Below, piece by piece: positions 1-10,037 of a stretch of DNA of 64,000 nucleotides. Origin of the DNA: Acinetobacter zhairuonensis (lineage in GTDB: Bacteria > Pseudomonadota > Gammaproteobacteria > Pseudomonadales > Moraxellaceae); NCBI RefSeq assembly GCF_022601715.1, contig NZ_JAKVIM010000004.1:62001-126000 (forward strand). The letters run 5' to 3'. Position 1 is the stretch's first letter. Every line of letters starts with the position of its first letter. The translations under genes were made by a program, and so were the position numbers. The notes under the pieces were generated by a model. It saw only the letters and a list, made by a program, of their open reading frames with translations, searched no databases and was not told the DNA's origin.

Positions 1-497
1 CGAAAAGAAAAATACGCCAAAGATAGCCCCACCAAGGCATAAATGGCCCATGCATGCAGCCCCCAATGGAAGAAGGTAATCCGCATGGCTTGCTGTGCCG
101 AAGCTAAAGTCTCTCCTTCCCCAGTCGGTGGACTGACATAATGCATGACAGGCTCGGCAACCCCGAAGAACATCAAGCCAATACCCATCCCTGCAGTGAA
201 CAGCATCGCAAACCACGAACTTTTACTGTATTCAGGCGTACTATGATCGGGACCCAGTTTGATTTTTCCCATACCCGACATGGCAATGAAAATCAGCAGA
301 ATCAAAAAAAAGGCAACGGCTAAGACATAGAACCAGCTAAATGAATCAATAATCCATTGATTCAAATGTTTGGTTAACGCTTCAAATCCGCTTGGATCGA
401 ACAGAATTAAAGCCAAAAACAGTGCAATGATGATGACTGTACTTAAAAATACATTCCGTTTGACATTGGCAAACGGAGACGTCTTTGTGGAAGGCAT
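1..497 (-). CDS. BCCT family (betaine/choline/carnitine) transporter, N-terminal part
   Basis: Only the first 165 residues lie in the window; the gene runs off the left edge. The protein would be an inner-membrane secondary transporter for quaternary ammonium compounds such as choline or glycine betaine. Two hydrophobic helices are visible (about residues 15-33 and 53-73). They are followed by the family hallmark at residues 98-116, containing GMGIG and FFGVAEP, and a later HWGLHAW segment. In BetP the glycine-rich stretch contributes to sodium and substrate binding. The start ATG at 497 is preceded on the minus strand by a strong GGGGGAAAT ribosome binding site. Exact substrate cannot be told from this part. 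Confidence 0.9.
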   Translation of the reverse strand, partial: MPSTKTSPFANVKRNVFLSTVIIIALFLALILFDPSGFEALTKHLNQWIIDSFSWFYVLAVAFFLILLIFIAMSGMGKIKLGPDHSTPEYSKSSWFAMLFTAGMGIGLMFFGVAEPVMHYVSPPTGEGETLASAQQAMRITFFHWGLHAWAIYALVGLSLAYFSF

Positions 498-649
498 GAT
501 TTCCCCCAGAAGATTTTTAATAATGTAAAGATGAAACCAATCAGGTTTATTCGCGAGTCTTATAAAGAGTAAAAGATGAATGTTTAAAATTTAACAATTC
601 TTGATCATGATAATTTATGCCGCAAAACAAGGCAGTGCAATTCCTGTAA

Positions 650-1046
650 CTATTTTTCTTGCTGTCTTGGCGCATGCCGAATGTACTGAAGGGCAATCAG
701 TCGAGAAACGATTAACGCCAAATACATCACCCCACAAAACATTTGTAACATGGCTAAAATACGTGCTGCTGGACTGGTTGGCATAATGTCAGACAGACCT
801 GTCGCAGACTGCAAACTAAAACTCAGAAACAATAAATTCTGCCATGACTGTAAACCTGTGGTGGGACTTTGAAAACTGTTTGGCAATAATTAATAAAGCC
901 AGTACTCCCAGACACCACATAAATGCCCGATAAGACAAACTGTGATGACCAATCATGGACAGCCATAACATACAGAATTGAACCAAGAGCAACCATGCAG
1001 AAGGCAATAAGCGAAATCCTTTCCAGAAGTCGATGAGCACTTGCAT
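650..1046 (-). pseudogene. broken ion-channel (2TM potassium-channel-like) gene
   Basis: Two reading frames together resemble a small potassium-channel family protein. The upstream piece (minus strand from 1046, behind a GGGAGAG ribosome binding site) encodes a membrane helix containing AFMWCLGVLALLIIAK. The downstream piece (about 886 to 650) is in another frame. It encodes a pore-like segment, LFLSFSLQSATGLSDIMP, followed by a helix with LYLAL-like character (MYLALIVSRLIAL), which is the Ion_trans_2 pattern. The frame change falls near 886-895. The joined product is only about 130 residues and seems short of membrane segments before the pore, so an internal deletion as well as a frameshift is likely. 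A sequencing error at one base would not explain the missing length. Confidence 0.6.
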
Positions 1047-1210
1047 AGGCTTCTCTCCCATTGATTGATAGCACGGTATGACACAGTTTTTTTGTTTCAG
1101 TACTATCCAAATACCGATGCTTCATTTTTATTCTGCTTCTGTTGTAGCGTATTTGTGACTATTGGTCTAGCCCATAATTACTTCCTTAAGCCTCGGTGTT
1201 GCTTAAAAGC

Positions 1211-1250
1211 AGACAATAAAAAAGCCCCACTTGGGGCTTTTTTATTGTCA
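1211..1250. terminator. bidirectional rho-independent terminator
   Basis: A GCCCCA/TGGGGC stem is flanked by A-runs on the left and T-runs on the right, so it works on either strand. It lies just downstream of the actP stop codon and probably ends the yjcH-actP transcript. Confidence 0.85.
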
Positions 1251-1260
1251 TGAACTAGAA

Positions 1261-2976
1261 TTAGTGATCAGATGCGCCTGAAATACCAACACCAGTCATA
1301 GAGCGTACATACTGTGCATCGAATGCTTTGCGTTCTGCTTTCGCACGCGCAGAGTTATCTGTCACAGAGAAGAACCAGCAGCAGAAGAATGCAAGTGGCA
1401 TAGAGAACAATGTTGGGCTGTTGAAACCAAACACTGGTGTATCAGAGATATGTAATGTATCTACCCATACTGCTTTAGATAGTACGATTAACGTCACCGC
1501 ACTGATCAAACCAGCCAAACCACCAATCACTGCACCGCGAGTCGTTAAACCTTTCCAGAACATTGACAATACAAGGATTGGGAAGTTTGCACAGCACGCA
1601 ACTGCGAATGCCAAGCCCACCATGAACGCGACGTTTTGTTTCTCGAACAAAATACCGAGGATCATTGCGAAAATCGCCAATACTAAAGTTGCGATTTTAG
1701 ACATACGAAGTTCAGATTCAGGCGTTGTTTGACCTTTCTTGAATACGTTTGCATACAAGTCATGTGAAATTGCTGAAGCGCCAGACAATGTCAAACCAGC
1801 TACAACCGCAAGAATTGTTGCGAATGCGACTGCTGAAATGAAGCCCATGAACAAGTCACCGCCCAATGCATCAGACAAGTGAACCGCTGCCATGTTGTTA
1901 CCGCCAACAAGCTCAAGCTTGCCAGTCACTGCCATTTTTGCAACATCAATGAACTGTGGGTTGTTTGAAACAAACAAGATCGCACCGAAACCAATGATGA
2001 AAGTTAATAAGTAGAAATAACCAATGAAACCTGTTGCTACAACAACTGATTTACGTGCTTCTTTCGCATCTTTAACTGTGAAGAAACGCATTAAGATGTG
2101 AGGAAGACCTGCTGTACCAAACATTAAACCCAAACCAAGAGATACGGCATCAATCGGGTTCGCAGCAAGTTTACCTGGTCCCATAATGTGAGCAGCATCT
2201 TCAAGGCTCATGTCATGTACTTTACTGAATACAGCAATTGATTGTTCAAACATGTTCGCAAAGCTGAAGCCCACATTTTTCATTACCATGAAGGCCATGA
2301 AAGTTGCACCGCTAAGCAATAACACAGCTTTAATAATCTGTACCCAAGTCGTTGCCAACATCCCACCGAAGATTACGTAAGCCATCATCAAGAGACCAAC
2401 CACAACCACCGCAATGTTATAGTTCAAACCGAACAGGAGTTTGATTAACTGACCCGCACCCACCATTTGAGCAATCAGGTAGAACGCCACCACAACCAAT
2501 GAACTGAATGCCGCCAAGGTACGTACTGGTTTCTCGTCCAAACGGAATGAAACCACGTCAGACAAGTTGTATTTACCCAAGTTACGTAAACGTTCTGCAA
2601 TTAAGAACAATACGATTGGCCAGCCCACCATGAAACCAAGCGAGTAAAGTAAGCCGTCAAAACCTGAGCTGAACACCAATGCGGAAATACCCAGGAACGA
2701 TGCTGCTGACATATAGTCACCCGCAATCGCCAAACCATTTTGGAAACCTGAAATACCGCCACCCGCTGTATAGAAATCTTGTGCGCTGGTAGTTTGCTTC
2801 GCTGCCCATTTAGTAATGAATAGGGTAAAGCCCACAAAAATCACGAACATGATAATGGCGTGCCAGTTGGTCGCTTGTTGTTGCGCTTCACCTAAATCTG
2901 GACCCGCAAACGCCATGCTTGACAGCATGAGCGACGATGCAGCAACTGCTTTCGCCTTCATTGAATTCCATTTCAT
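1261..2976 (-). CDS. actP: cation/acetate symporter ActP
   Basis: Sodium:solute symporter (SSS, SLC5-like) family protein that imports acetate and other short carboxylates across the inner membrane. It has about 13 hydrophobic helices and begins with a cleavable-looking N-terminal segment ending AFA-GPD, as in E. coli ActP (549 residues; 571 here). The chosen ATG at 2976 lies one base after the yjcH stop and has an AAGGA ribosome binding site 10 bases upstream. An ATG at 2997 would add seven residues and overlap yjcH. It is co-transcribed with yjcH and ends at the terminator at 1211-1250. The neighbouring CrbS-like kinase and CrbR-like regulator suggest control by that two-component pair, as reported for acs/actP in Vibrio and Pseudomonas; this is inference here. 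Confidence 0.95.
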   Translation of the reverse strand: MKWNSMKAKAVAASSLMLSSMAFAGPDLGEAQQQATNWHAIIMFVIFVGFTLFITKWAAKQTTSAQDFYTAGGGISGFQNGLAIAGDYMSAASFLGISALVFSSGFDGLLYSLGFMVGWPIVLFLIAERLRNLGKYNLSDVVSFRLDEKPVRTLAAFSSLVVVAFYLIAQMVGAGQLIKLLFGLNYNIAVVVVGLLMMAYVIFGGMLATTWVQIIKAVLLLSGATFMAFMVMKNVGFSFANMFEQSIAVFSKVHDMSLEDAAHIMGPGKLAANPIDAVSLGLGLMFGTAGLPHILMRFFTVKDAKEARKSVVVATGFIGYFYLLTFIIGFGAILFVSNNPQFIDVAKMAVTGKLELVGGNNMAAVHLSDALGGDLFMGFISAVAFATILAVVAGLTLSGASAISHDLYANVFKKGQTTPESELRMSKIATLVLAIFAMILGILFEKQNVAFMVGLAFAVACCANFPILVLSMFWKGLTTRGAVIGGLAGLISAVTLIVLSKAVWVDTLHISDTPVFGFNSPTLFSMPLAFFCCWFFSVTDNSARAKAERKAFDAQYVRSMTGVGISGASDH

Positions 2977-2977
2977 C

Positions 2978-3310
2978 TTAGTGTTGTCCTTTTTCATGAG
3001 CGATTGCTTCTACTTCCCGCAAAGCTTCTTCAGTCAAACCATCTAATTTGTTGTTGGCGATGTAGGAATACACACCACAAAGTACGAATGATAAGACGAT
3101 AATGCCGAGACCCAATGGAATACCAATTGTGGTCACGCCACCGCCAAATGAACTTAATAAAAACTCTTTGTTGTAGCCGACTAAAAGCATGAAGCCTACA
3201 TAAACAAATAACATCACTGCGGTCAGCGACCAGCTCAATGAACTTTTTCTACTGACCATTTCCTTAAATTTGGGATTTTCTAGAATTTGGTTTACCTGAA
3301 CCTCATCCAT
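2978..3310 (-). CDS. yjcH: DUF485 inner-membrane protein YjcH
   Basis: A 110-residue DUF485 protein with two membrane helices (roughly residues 28-48 and 60-85). The conserved N-terminal pattern of short acidic residues, then [15 protein letters not shown], is typical of the family. yjcH is found almost always directly upstream of actP, and here the stop codon is one base from the actP start, so the two are one operon. Its molecular role is not established; it is assumed to help the acetate permease. The start has a good AGGAG ribosome binding site eight bases upstream. Confidence 0.93.
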   Translation of the reverse strand: MDEVQVNQILENPKFKEMVSRKSSLSWSLTAVMLFVYVGFMLLVGYNKEFLLSSFGGGVTTIGIPLGLGIIVLSFVLCGVYSYIANNKLDGLTEEALREVEAIAHEKGQH

Positions 3311-3495
3311 AATCTTGCTCCTGTGAAGCGCCCAGCCATAGACGCATTTTTTAATTGGAATTATTTCGTATACAAACTTAACAATGTTGTAGGGTTCTTG
3401 TAATTTAGACTTTGGTCGTTAAATTTTAATCAAATCAGACTGACACCAACCTGAATAGGCTATGATAAGCCCGTAACTCGGGACCATTCGGCATT
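3311..3495. promoter_or_regulatory. divergent promoter region yjcH-actP / crbS-like kinase
   Basis: These 185 bases separate two divergent starts and must carry promoters for both. A TATGAT at 3460-3465 could be a -10 box for the kinase, but the best -35 candidate (CTGACA) is only about 15 bases away, so the assignment is weak. No clear CrbR operator could be named by eye. Confidence 0.4.
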
Positions 3496-6400
3496 ATGAA
3501 CAGTTGGCTTATTATTGGCGTTCTCGCCCTTTACATCGTAATACTTTTTATTTGCGCCTTCTATGGGGAGAAGCACGCTAGCCGGCTGAGCACTCGCGGA
3601 CGGATGCTGCTGTTTAGTTTAACTTTAGGTGTCTACTGTTCTTCATGGACTTTTTATGGTGCCACGGGTGCTGCGGTACGCGAAGGCATTATTTTTCTCC
3701 CGATTTATTTAGGTCCGCTGCTCTTTGTTGCCGTGGGTTATGACATTTGGCGCAGATTGGGTCGGGTCCGCCAGCACCATGCCATTTCCTCCATCGCAGA
3801 CTTTATGGCTGCACGCTATGGTAAAAGTGGTCCTTTGGCATCTCTGGTCACCATTCTGGCAGTGATTGCGATTATTCCTTATTTGGCATTACAACTGCGC
3901 GCGATTGCCCTCAGTGCCACGGTCATATTGCAACAAAATACAGGACTGGAAAGCACCACCAATAGTGTACTGTTCCTGACGGGCATTTTAGCCATTCTTG
4001 CCATGATTTTTGGTACGCGCCAAATCGCCAATACCGAACAACACGGTGGCTTAATGCTGGCGGTAGCATTTGAATCCTTCGTCAAACTATTTGCTTTACT
4101 CTGCGTCGCCATTTTCTTTATGTTTGCCGAACCCACGAATTTGGGGCAAATTTCAAACGATGTTGCCAAGACCTTTAAAGATGTACAGCTTTTTGGCGTA
4201 CCTGAAACCTTCTGGGTGCAAACGCTGTTAGCAGCCTTAGCCATTATCTGCCTGCCGCGACAATTTCACGTTGCCGTGGTCGAACTCCGTGATGAAAAAC
4301 ATATTCGTGGCGCGCGTCGCTGGTTTGCCATTTATTTAATTCTAACCACCTTAGCCATTATCCCGATTGCCAGCTGGGCATTGCATGCCGCACCTGAGTA
4401 TTTGGCCATTCCCGATGTTGCTGTACTCTCATTACCCATCAGTTATGAGCAAGACTGGCTGACCATTTTAGCGTTCTTGGGGGGGTTCTCTGCCTCGACA
4501 GGCATGCTATTGGTCTCCTCAGTCGCTTTATCAATTATGTTGAGTAATGACCTGATTATGCCTGCCCTATGGCGTTTCAATTTACTCTCAAGACATGATA
4601 AACGCATGCCGTTGATGTTGAAATTTACCCGTCGGGTTTGTATTTTAGCCGTCATGCTGTTGGGCTTTTTATTCTTCCACTTCTTTAATGACATTGACCA
4701 ACTCTCGGTATTTGGCTTATTGGCTTTTAGTGCTGTAGCACAATTTGCCCCTGCCCTGATTGGTGGTTTGTACTGGCGTGGTGGTAGTAAACAAGGGGTT
4801 TATGCGGGGCTAATTGTCGGTTTTATCATGTGGGCTTATACCCTTCTGCTGCCAACCATCCTGCGTAGCTTGCCTGACGACTACACCACGATGACCATGC
4901 AATTCTTGTTGCATGGTCCATTAGGCATGAATTGGCTACGTCCAGAAGCCTTGCTCGGCTTTGAATCTTTTGCCCCCTTAACCCATGGTGTAATTTGGGC
5001 GCTTGGCTTGAACACCCTGCTGTATATCTGGATTTCTCATATTTTCCGACCAAGCATTGCGGAACAAATTCAGGCAGAAAGCTTTTTCTATTACGAAACC
5101 AAACCACTGCCTGCGCAAAGCAGTTCATCTGAAATTAGCTATTTACACCATGATATGGCACGTTTAAAAGTTGCCGATCTGATTACCCTTGCCAAACGTA
5201 TTACAGGAGAAGGTCCGACCACACGAGCCTTTGATCAATTCTGTCAGCAAAACAACGTGGTGCTGAATGCCAACAGCAGTGCCAATGGCATGTGGTGGCG
5301 TTTTACCGAACAATATTTAGCAGGCACCATTGGTGCAGCTTCTGCACGAACCTTATTAACCACTGCCATGGTCAACAATGGTTTGGCACTTGGACAGGTC
5401 GCCAATATTCTGGACCAGGCCTCGCAATGGCAACGTTTTAATCAGAACCTGATTATGACCATGATTGACCACATGACCCAAGGCGTGAGTGTGGTCGATG
5501 AAAATATGTGTTTGGTGGCGTGGAATAATCAATATCTTGTTCTGTTCGATTATCCAAAAGATTTAGTCTATGTCGGCTGCCCGATTGCCGATTTAATTCG
5601 ATATAACGCAGAGCGTGGCGAATGTGGTCCAGGTTCAATTGAAGAACATGTGCGTAAACGGATTCACTGGATGAAAGTTGGCAGTGCACATGAGTTTGAG
5701 CGCATTCGTAAAGATGGTCGCGTCATTCAAATGCGGGGCAATCCGATTGAAGGCGGTGGTTTCGTCACCACCTTTGCCGACATTACCGCTTTCCGTGAAA
5801 ATGAAGCTGTGTTGGAAGCACGAGTACAAGATCGTACTCAGCAACTTGCTGATGCACTGACCGAACAACAGTTGGCACGTGAACAGGCCGATAAAGCCAA
5901 TATGTCGAAAAGCCGCTTTATTGCGGCAGCCAGTCATGACTTATTACAACCGATGCATGCGGCACGTTTGTTCAGTACCGCCTTGGAGCAAAGTGTTCAA
6001 TCCGATGAAGACCGTAAAACCTTACAGCAATTAGACCGCGCCTTGCATGGGGCAGAAAGTATGCTCTCTGCCCTGCTGGATATTGCCCGTCTAGAAGGCG
6101 GCACCATTCAACCGAAACGCCAAGCCTATCCGCTGCATGACTTGCTCAGTGACTTGGAATTGCAGTTCAAATCAATCGCGGCACAACGCGGCATTCAACT
6201 GCATGTGCATGATGCACAATTCTGGATTGATACCGATCCGCAATGGATTCGCCGCATCATTCAAAACTTTGTCAGTAATGCGCTGCGTTATACCGCCAAA
6301 GGACGCGTCATTGTTGGTGTATTACGTGCTTCGGAGCGACCACAGCATATTCGCATTGGCGTTTGGGATACAGGTCCAGGCATTGCCGAAGAACAACGGA

Positions 6401-6987
6401 TTAAACTGTTCCAAGAGTTCGAGCGTTGCGGACATACTTCACCTTGGGGCGAACAAGGTTTGGGGCTGGGGCTGGCGATTGTGCAACGCATGACAGGGCT
6501 GCTGGATTATCCTGTACATGTTTATTCAGAACTGGGGAAAGGTTCCTGCTTCATGATTGAAGTGCCTGTGGTCGCAGCCCCGAAAGTGATTGTATCACCT
6601 GTGCAAGCCGTGCCACTGAAAACCAAAGCCTACAAGATTTTATGTTTGGACAATGACGAAACCATTTTGGAAGGCATGAGTACCCTGCTGACCAAATGGG
6701 GCTATCAGGTGTTTAAGGCAACGGAACCTGAACAAGCTTTAGCATTGATTCAACAGGAAAACATTCAGGTCTGGTTGGTGGATCAACATTTGAATAATAA
6801 TAAAATGGGCTTAGACTTTATTCTGCAAAACCGTCAGGACAAAGTGCCTGTAGCACTCATCACCGCAGATTCTGATCCTGAATTGCCGCAGACGCTCAAG
6901 GAACTGAATATTGTCTTGTTAAGAAAACCATTGAAACCAGCCTCTCTAAGATCGTGGTTATCGGGTCTGAAAATTTCAACCGACTAA
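3496..6987 (+). CDS. crbS: SLC5-type hybrid sensor histidine kinase, CrbS/MxtR-like
   Basis: A 1163-residue fusion of a sodium:solute symporter domain (about 13 helices, residues 1-530), a linker, a PAS domain (from about M656), a coiled coil near 775-800, a HisKA domain with phospho-acceptor H814 in the motif ASHDLLQP, and a HATPase domain (NALRY, DTGPGI, GLGLGLAIV). A C-terminal receiver follows, with acidic pocket D1052/D1054 and phospho-acceptor D1096 (LVDQHL). This architecture is that of CrbS (Vibrio) and MxtR (Pseudomonas), which sense acetate-related signals and activate the acetate switch through the LuxR-type regulator CrbR/ErdR. A matching regulator lies at 8256-8906, and the targets actP and acs are also here. 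The ribosome binding site is weak. Family assignment is firm; the symbol is by context. Confidence 0.85.
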   Translation: MNSWLIIGVLALYIVILFICAFYGEKHASRLSTRGRMLLFSLTLGVYCSSWTFYGATGAAVREGIIFLPIYLGPLLFVAVGYDIWRRLGRVRQHHAISSIADFMAARYGKSGPLASLVTILAVIAIIPYLALQLRAIALSATVILQQNTGLESTTNSVLFLTGILAILAMIFGTRQIANTEQHGGLMLAVAFESFVKLFALLCVAIFFMFAEPTNLGQISNDVAKTFKDVQLFGVPETFWVQTLLAALAIICLPRQFHVAVVELRDEKHIRGARRWFAIYLILTTLAIIPIASWALHAAPEYLAIPDVAVLSLPISYEQDWLTILAFLGGFSASTGMLLVSSVALSIMLSNDLIMPALWRFNLLSRHDKRMPLMLKFTRRVCILAVMLLGFLFFHFFNDIDQLSVFGLLAFSAVAQFAPALIGGLYWRGGSKQGVYAGLIVGFIMWAYTLLLPTILRSLPDDYTTMTMQFLLHGPLGMNWLRPEALLGFESFAPLTHGVIWALGLNTLLYIWISHIFRPSIAEQIQAESFFYYETKPLPAQSSSSEISYLHHDMARLKVADLITLAKRITGEGPTTRAFDQFCQQNNVVLNANSSANGMWWRFTEQYLAGTIGAASARTLLTTAMVNNGLALGQVANILDQASQWQRFNQNLIMTMIDHMTQGVSVVDENMCLVAWNNQYLVLFDYPKDLVYVGCPIADLIRYNAERGECGPGSIEEHVRKRIHWMKVGSAHEFERIRKDGRVIQMRGNPIEGGGFVTTFADITAFRENEAVLEARVQDRTQQLADALTEQQLAREQADKANMSKSRFIAAASHDLLQPMHAARLFSTALEQSVQSDEDRKTLQQLDRALHGAESMLSALLDIARLEGGTIQPKRQAYPLHDLLSDLELQFKSIAAQRGIQLHVHDAQFWIDTDPQWIRRIIQNFVSNALRYTAKGRVIVGVLRASERPQHIRIGVWDTGPGIAEEQRIKLFQEFERCGHTSPWGEQGLGLGLAIVQRMTGLLDYPVHVYSELGKGSCFMIEVPVVAAPKVIVSPVQAVPLKTKAYKILCLDNDETILEGMSTLLTKWGYQVFKATEPEQALALIQQENIQVWLVDQHLNNNKMGLDFILQNRQDKVPVALITADSDPELPQTLKELNIVLLRKPLKPASLRSWLSGLKISTD

Positions 6988-7422
6988 TTCGATGTTCAGC
7001 CTGATCCAGCTGTGTGCCCGAGCTTATGGGTACACAGTTTGGCTGAAAAGTGTCGAATAAGACAGCTTGTAACAGCAAAAAGCTTGGCACCACAACCATC
7101 TTCAAAAAACGCTCTAAAATTAAAATCATGAAAAATATCAGATTATAAAAAAATAGGGAGCCATTCGCTCAATTTAGATTTTTGGCTATGGCAGATTCGT
7201 TCAGGTTACATTAATGTACAGTTGTACACTTAGTTACAAAATCTCAAGTCAATCATTTCATTAATGTTTATAACGAATTCAACACCATCTACAACTTTAG
7301 TCGTATACATTTTCCAGTACAGAGCTTCCATAAATGGGACTATCCCCGAGCAAATAACATTCAAAAGACCAATGCTCTATTGTCAATGCTCGCCCACATT
7401 GCACAAGCTTTAGGAGACCTCA
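6988..7422. other. 435-base intergenic region upstream of unknown 255-residue gene
   Basis: AT-rich and without a convincing reading frame. It holds a symmetrical TGTACA-GT-TGTACA element at 7215-7228, about 195 bases before the next start, which could be an operator. An AGGAGA ribosome binding site sits just before the ATG at 7423. Nothing else was recognised. Confidence 0.4.
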
Positions 7423-8190
7423 ATGAATATTTCTGAACTGGTTCCACATGATTTACATCAAGCACAACAGTTTCATCGCCTGTACGGTGTAAATGCTTTA
7501 TTGCCCGATATTGATTGGAACCATCTTTTCGAACAAAGTAAAATTAGCCCGACCCATGTTGAAGCCCTCAACACTCTGTATCAAAGTGCTGTACCACTGG
7601 CACTGCAAGTTTTTGATGAACTTAATTTTGATGTTTTTACCCCTGCAGAATATAAACCGCAAGGACTTGGGCTATTTGAAAAATTGACGCAGCAAGAAGA
7701 AAAATTGCTGCAAGTATTACAGGCTGAAACGCGTAGTTTAAGTCCTGCTGTCCGTCACCAAATTTGGAGCATGCTGCTACGTGGCGGTGCAGTCTTGGTA
7801 TTCAAAGCATGGCTAGGTAAAGTCAAAACCAATGCCGATCAATTGGACACCACTCAATTTGATGAACTATCTGAGCTTCTCTTTATTAAAACGCCCCCTG
7901 TAGAATTGGCAAATTGGCTGATGGTCGATGTGAATGATCCTTATGATCACATTTTCCTGATGTATGACAATCAAATTTATCTGGATCGCTTTAACAGTTT
8001 AGAAACAGCCGCACTCTTTGTCGATTTGGGTGTTTATGACGCCGCTTTCTTAAGTTTACGAGATGACCAAGTTGCGGAATACTTAAAATCTAAAGGCTTG
8101 ATTACTCAAGAACAAATTGATGAGCTCGAATGTGCCTTAAACCCACTTTATTGTGACAACACCATGTACAAACAGGACTGTTTGGCTTAA
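7423..8190 (+). CDS. uncharacterised protein between acetate-switch kinase and regulator
   Basis: A 255-residue soluble protein with no signal peptide or membrane helix that I do not recognise. It is mostly acidic and probably alpha-helical. A Gln/Glu-rich helix lies around residues 85-105, a hydrophobic LRGGAVLVFKAWLGK stretch around 126-140, and an acidic C-terminal half ends with three cysteines (ECALNPLYCD and KQDC). It has a clear AGGAGA ribosome binding site and a terminator directly after its stop, so it looks like an independently transcribed real gene. Its position between the CrbS-like kinase and the convergently transcribed CrbR-like regulator suggests, but does not prove, a link with acetate metabolism. 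Confidence 0.8.
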   Translation: MNISELVPHDLHQAQQFHRLYGVNALLPDIDWNHLFEQSKISPTHVEALNTLYQSAVPLALQVFDELNFDVFTPAEYKPQGLGLFEKLTQQEEKLLQVLQAETRSLSPAVRHQIWSMLLRGGAVLVFKAWLGKVKTNADQLDTTQFDELSELLFIKTPPVELANWLMVDVNDPYDHIFLMYDNQIYLDRFNSLETAALFVDLGVYDAAFLSLRDDQVAEYLKSKGLITQEQIDELECALNPLYCDNTMYKQDCLA

Positions 8191-8208
8191 ATTTCCTTTT
8201 CAATAGAC

Positions 8209-8242
8209 AAAAATAAAGACCTCTTATAGGTCTTTATTTTTA
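8209..8242. terminator. bidirectional terminator between 255-residue gene and response regulator
   Basis: Perfect AAATAAAGACC / GGTCTTTATTT stem with a seven-base loop between two convergent genes; the A/T flanks serve both directions. Confidence 0.85.
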
Positions 8243-8255
8243 TCAGAAGATGCAA

Positions 8256-8906
8256 TTACATTTTCTTTTCATCAATATTCAAAGCATTAATTGCCAGTAC
8301 CGCTTGAGTACGGTTTTGTACGCCCAATTTACGGAAAATTGCCGTGACATGCGCTTTAATGGTCGCTTCTGAAACATCTAATTCATAGGCAATTTGTTTA
8401 TTCAGCAAACCTTCTGCCACCATCATTAACACACGGAACTGCTGTGGCGTTAAGGATTGAATACGCTCTGCCAATTCAGTTTCATCTGATGCACGTGGGT
8501 CAAAACCAACATTGGTCGGTAAATTCGGTGGCAACCAGATTTCACCTTCTAAGACTTGGCGAATGGCTTCACCAATATGGCTCGGATGCGCTGACTTTGG
8601 AATATAGCCCATTGCCCCATGTGCAATTGCACGCTGAATAATTGAAGTTTCCTCATGCGCGGAAACCACAATGATCGGAAGGGACGGATATTGTGCACGG
8701 ACATGAACCAAGGCGGAAAAACCTGAAGCACCAGGTAAATTTAAGTCCAGCAACACCAAATCAGGTTCAGGACCTTTTTCCAAACGTTCATAAAATTCAT
8801 TTACTGCGGCGGTCTCATGGATTTGAGCTTGCGGTAAGCTATAGCGAACGGCCTGAATCAAAGCATGACGAAACAACGGATGATCATCAACGATTAAAAT
8901 ATTCAT
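8256..8906 (-). CDS. crbR: LuxR/FixJ-type response regulator, CrbR/ErdR-like
   Basis: A 216-residue NarL-type regulator. The receiver domain (residues 1-120) has acidic pocket D7/D8, phospho-acceptor D54 in VLLDLNLPG, and K104. A LuxR-type helix-turn-helix (about 148-205) contains LTPQQFRVL, GLLNKQIAYELDVSEATIKAH and the usual KLGVQNR. It is the natural partner for the CrbS-like hybrid kinase at 3496-6987. In Vibrio (CrbR) and Pseudomonas (ErdR) the orthologous regulator activates acs and related acetate genes. The gene is separated from its kinase by one unknown gene and transcribed toward it. Assignment to the family is firm; its exact regulon in this organism is inferred. Confidence 0.85.
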   Translation of the reverse strand: MNILIVDDHPLFRHALIQAVRYSLPQAQIHETAAVNEFYERLEKGPEPDLVLLDLNLPGASGFSALVHVRAQYPSLPIIVVSAHEETSIIQRAIAHGAMGYIPKSAHPSHIGEAIRQVLEGEIWLPPNLPTNVGFDPRASDETELAERIQSLTPQQFRVLMMVAEGLLNKQIAYELDVSEATIKAHVTAIFRKLGVQNRTQAVLAINALNIDEKKM

Positions 8907-9220
8907 AAGCAGCGTAAGAGATCTAGTGCACAGTAATTCTTATTCTAACCATACATGTGCCATTAAGGATATGCAAATATTAACTATTTTTAAAATAACT
9001 ACAAAAAATAGGGAAATCATAAGTGCCTATTTTTTCAAAAAGATGAAAAACAAATCTTAAATCTCTATAAACCTCATTCAAGCACTTCTAAAACTTATGC
9101 AAAAATAATATAAGTCGATAATTCAATAAATTAAATATCATTTATCTTATTTTCCTCGAAAATTTCAGGCATATCTAAAAATCAGCTAATCAATCTGCTT
9201 TTCCTTATTTTACAGCTCCG
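8907..9220. other. 314-base divergent intergenic region crbR / msuE
   Basis: Very AT-rich and without coding signal. It must hold the promoters of the regulator (leftward) and of the flavin reductase (rightward). I searched for a -24/-12 element before msuE, because sulfone genes are sigma-54 dependent in Pseudomonas, and found none convincing. Confidence 0.4.
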
Positions 9221-9274
9221 TTGCAGTTGATGATAAATAGCAAACATTCCAAGACTTCTTTTAGGTCCATTGCT

Positions 9275-10009
9275 ATGTCATTTTCTCATCAACAAAAACC
9301 ACTGAATATTGTCGCGGTATCTGGCGGGTTAAATACACCCTCTAAAACCGAAGCTTTAGTACAAGAAATTCTGCATGAATTGGGTGATGCGACCCCGATT
9401 AACGTACATTTTATTAAATTCAGCGAAATTGGGCATTTATTGGGTGGCGCAATCTATCGTCATCAGTTGCCACAACGTATTCAGGATGATTTGGCTGCGG
9501 TTGAAGCTGCTGATGCCCTGATTGTCGGAACCCCTGTGTATCGTGCTTCCTTTACGGGTCTGTTTAAACATTTCTTTGACTTTGTCGAACAAACGGCTTT
9601 GGTGGATGTACCTGTGTTACTGGCGGCATCGGGTGGTAGTGACCGTCATGCTCTCGTACTTGAACACCAATTGCGTCCCTTGTTCAGTTTCTTCCAAGCA
9701 CAAACCTTACCGATTGGCGTATATGCCACAGACCGTGATTTCACCCCTGAATACACCATTCAAAGTGAGTTGCTGCTTGACCGCATTACCTTAGCCGTTG
9801 CCCGTGCCCTACCAATTTTGGAATGGGCACCAGCCAAAGGTCAACGTGCAGATGTCGTGAAAGAAAAATCTCAACACGCCAATCAAACACTTGGGATTAA
9901 CAAGCAAATTGAACAAGATGACGTTCTGCCTTCAGCAGCTGTTCCAAGTCTGAATGCAGCAGAATCTCGCTTACATGCCAAGAAAACCCCACAAAGCCAT
10001 GTGGCTTAA
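9275..10009 (+). CDS. msuE: NADPH-dependent FMN reductase, MsuE-like
   Basis: Flavodoxin-fold reductase supplying reduced FMN to two-component sulfur-scavenging monooxygenases. The N-terminal phosphate-binding pattern is NIVAVSGGLNTPSKT; later come GTPVYRASFTGLFKHFFD and LLAASGGSDRH, typical of MsuE/SsuE proteins. The chosen start (MSFSHQQ) has an AGGT-type ribosome binding site; an upstream ATG at 9221 would add 18 poorly matching residues. The protein is 244 residues, about 50 longer than usual MsuE, with a hydrophilic C-terminal tail after residue 195. It is followed directly by the remains of its likely partner, sulfone monooxygenase sfnG, so its present electron acceptor is unclear. Confidence 0.8.
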   Translation: MSFSHQQKPLNIVAVSGGLNTPSKTEALVQEILHELGDATPINVHFIKFSEIGHLLGGAIYRHQLPQRIQDDLAAVEAADALIVGTPVYRASFTGLFKHFFDFVEQTALVDVPVLLAASGGSDRHALVLEHQLRPLFSFFQAQTLPIGVYATDRDFTPEYTIQSELLLDRITLAVARALPILEWAPAKGQRADVVKEKSQHANQTLGINKQIEQDDVLPSAAVPSLNAAESRLHAKKTPQSHVA

Positions 10010-10037
10010 ATCTTGAATTCTTTCTGAGGATCTCGGC

